A DNA stretch of 6,154 nucleotides from Oscillospiraceae bacterium (GTDB lineage Bacteria > Bacillota > Clostridia > Oscillospirales > Ruminococcaceae). The notes under the pieces are model-generated. The model saw only the letters and a list, made by a program, of their open reading frames with translations, ran no database searches and was not told the origin of the DNA. Made by a program: the position numbers and the translations under genes. Positions 4,728-6,154 of the stretch are shown here, in pieces; the first letter of the stretch is position 1, and each line of letters begins with the position of its first letter. The stretch is taken from NCBI GenBank assembly GCA_017424665.1, contig JAFOYK010000039.1, positions 1 to 6,154 on the forward strand. Reading direction: 5' to 3'.

Positions 4728-5828
4728 TATTCATAATAAATTTTATAAGGCTCGTAAGGAATTTCTTTTTCTTTTCCGTTTTCGTCTGTGACGATTACTT
4801 TTTCAACCTGCCATAATCCGCCTTTTTCCGTCATAAATCTTTCGACCTCAATATGTTCAAAGCGTTCGCTAAGTTTATTTCCTCTGTCGTCAACAAACCA
4901 ATATCCTGCTTCGTAAGGATTTCCGTTTTCATCATAGCAAACTTCACCGGCATTTTCACCGAAACAATTTGCAACCAGGAAATAGCCGCCTTCCTGCATA
5001 ATTCTTTGTATATAGTTATATTCATCGCTGATAAGATTTCCGTCAAAATCATAGATTTCCACTCTTACTTCATCCGCAGATTGGAAAGACCAACCAACAT
5101 AGGCATACATAAGATCATTTCTTCCGGTGTTATCTATTCTTAAATAAAGATTATCAAGAATCACATTGCCTTCCATATCCGTTACACCGTATTTATGGCT
5201 GTTTGTTCCCCAATAATATACGGTCTGAACAAGTTCTTCTCCCAACGAATTGCCCATAATCCTGTCTGTTCCGGCAGAATATTTTGTATGAAGATAATAG
5301 GTTCCGTCCTTTTTTACGGAATAAAGGTAATAATCCCCTTCATAAGTTCCTTCCACGAACCAGTCATAAGTGCCGTTTCCGAAACTGTAAGGTTCCATTA
5401 TGTAATATTCGGACAAAGGCTTTTCGTTGATTTGGTTTCCGTTTTCGTCAAAAAGATAGTGAAGTGTATTCGGAAAATCCATAAGATACGGACCTTTTTT
5501 GGGGTCGGCGACAAATTCCTTGCGTTTTCCATCGGTAACAAGAACTTCGTATATCTTTTTGCCGTTAAATTCCCTTTCACATTCAATGATTTCGTCGAAA
5601 ACCGGTTCTGTTATTGGATTTCCGTTTCTATGGATGCCTATTTTTCCGTTTTCACCTTTATACGAAATTTCACCGGTTATATTGATTTCCGCCTTGTTTT
5701 CCGTTTCAGCTTCCGAACTTTCAGAAACTTCCTCTTCGCTCTGCGGTTCTTCAATAACAGGTTCTTCCTGAACACCGCAGGAACAAAGCATCAGCAACGC
5801 CAAAATCAATGCAAACAGTTTTTTTCAT
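4727..5828 (-). CDS. WG-repeat-like lipoprotein, frameshifted at an A7 run after the ATG
   Basis: The frame is intact for about 360 codons from 5809 to the stop at 4727. A ribosome site (AAAGGGGGGA) and ATG (5826-5828) lie just upstream but one base out of frame. The ATG is followed by seven A (5819-5825); with six the protein would begin MKKLFALILALLMLCSC, a classic lipoprotein signal with lipidated Cys17. As written, the ATG frame gives about 25 residues and stops. The mature part has an acidic Glu/Ser-rich linker (about 20-43), then degenerate repeats with a D/N-x-x-G-N core (GKIGIHRNGNPITEPVFDEI, YLFDENGNQI, YGVTDMEGNVIL, IYDFDGNLIS, WFVDDRGNKLSERF). This resembles WG/beta-rich repeats of surface proteins. 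The function is unknown. It is the second gene of a unit with a paralog 20 bases upstream. A TTG start at 5809 lacks a ribosome site and the positive signal-peptide end. Confidence 0.82.
5819..5828 (-). repeat. A7 homopolymer directly after the ATG of the WG-like lipoprotein
   Basis: Seven T on the + strand (5819-5825) read as ATG-AAAAAAA-CTG on the coding strand. Losing one A, or gaining two, restores the lipoprotein frame. A G6 run (5836-5841) in the ribosome site seven bases upstream is a second short homopolymer in the start region. Confidence 0.75.
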
Positions 5829-5848
5829 CGGGAGTCCCCCCTTTTTCT

Positions 5849-6154
5849 TTAATTATCTCTTGCGTATTCCGCAATATCAATTATCTTTTTTGTTCCGTCA
5901 GGAAAAGTAACTTCCGCTGTTTTCGCGCAGTACATTTTCTCCCGGACAGCCCAGGGAACTTTTTTATCTTTGTTAAAAATAAGCTCAATGTGCTCAAATC
6001 TTTCGCTTAAAATATTCCCTTCTTTATCAATGAACCACATTCCGTTCGGCATAGGTTCGCCGTTTTCATCGAAAACCGGAAGATATTCCACCCTATCGTC
6101 AACTCCGTTTCCGGCAGTTCCGATATAACTGTTTTCATCAAAAGGTGCAAACCA
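5849..6154 (-). CDS. C-terminal part of a second WG-repeat-like protein (5' end outside window)
   Basis: The frame is open to the window edge and gives the last 101 residues of a longer protein. It is a paralog of the next gene: both share LSERFEHIE, preceded by WF(I/V)D(K/D)xGN, and a DENG(E/N)P turn about 10 residues earlier. The C-terminal tails then diverge (here TFPDGTKKIIDIAEYARDN). It is expected to be a secreted or lipid-anchored repeat protein like its neighbour, but its N-terminus cannot be seen. Only 20 bases separate its stop from the ATG of the next gene, with no room for a promoter, so the two are one transcription unit starting beyond 6154. The internal GTG at 6091 has no ribosome site and is not a start. 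Function is unknown. Confidence 0.85.
   Translation of the reverse strand, partial: WFAPFDENSYIGTAGNGVDDRVEYLPVFDENGEPMPNGMWFIDKEGNILSERFEHIELIFNKDKKVPWAVREKMYCAKTAEVTFPDGTKKIIDIAEYARDN

Noticed and set aside
4177..4816. Open frames in other frames of the symporter gene (4177-4614, 4343-4816)
   Set aside because: They lie within the well-conserved symporter frame, are rich in Phe/Arg/Ser as frame-shadows, and the second reads through the terminator.
5195..6010. Long + strand open frame (271 codons) opposite the WG-like genes
   Set aside because: It spans two minus-strand genes and their junction, is Phe/Ile-rich as expected for the complement of Glu/Asn/Lys-rich coding DNA, has no ribosome site and resembles no protein family I know.

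Overview
The window looks like a chromosomal stretch from an anaerobic Bacillota, most likely a gut-type Clostridia (Oscillospiraceae-like). This is inferred from an archaeal/eukaryotic-type prolyl-tRNA synthetase with a C-terminal zinc domain, strong AGGAGG-type ribosome sites, many lipoproteins with short signal peptides, WG-repeat-like lipoproteins and moderate-to-low GC. Species cannot be fixed from the sequence alone.

Layout. (1) 2-622: the 3' end of proS on +, closed by a strong terminator. (2) 685-1743: a small cassette lying between two inverted copies of a 25-nt hairpin repeat. It holds an XRE-type regulator on -, a divergent consensus promoter, a small lipoprotein and an unrecognised, AT-rich 101-residue protein on +. 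A bidirectional terminator (1762-1796) follows. (3) 1804-3290: a thiol/sulfur redox group made of a membrane-anchored single-domain rhodanese (-), a cysteine-rich Crp/Fnr regulator (+) and a thioredoxin (-). The regulator lies between the two redox genes on the opposite strand and overlaps the thioredoxin gene tail to tail by 12 bp. (4) 3291-3461: the thioredoxin upstream region, with two short dyads, followed by a 15-bp perfect terminator hairpin. (5) 3462-4715: an AGCS-family alanine/glycine:cation symporter with an unclear start codon; its stop codon sits in a bidirectional terminator. (6) 4727-6154 on -: two tandem paralogous secreted proteins. The first is a complete lipoprotein whose ATG is one base out of frame because of an A7 run; the second is cut by the window edge.

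How the genes may work together. The Crp/Fnr regulator probably controls the neighbouring rhodanese and thioredoxin genes in response to a redox, persulfide or iron-sulfur signal; this is inferred from context and cysteine content. The XRE regulator probably controls the divergent lipoprotein and small-protein pair. The symporter and WG-like lipoproteins look like independent units, each separated by terminators.

The items most worth checking are the A7 frameshift at the lipoprotein start, the possible non-contiguous thioredoxin/rhodanese operon enclosing its regulator, the near-cognate ACG start of the symporter, and the paired hairpin repeats with a compensatory base change. There is no gene-free stretch longer than 300 bases. 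I saw no rRNA, tRNA, CRISPR array or transposase.
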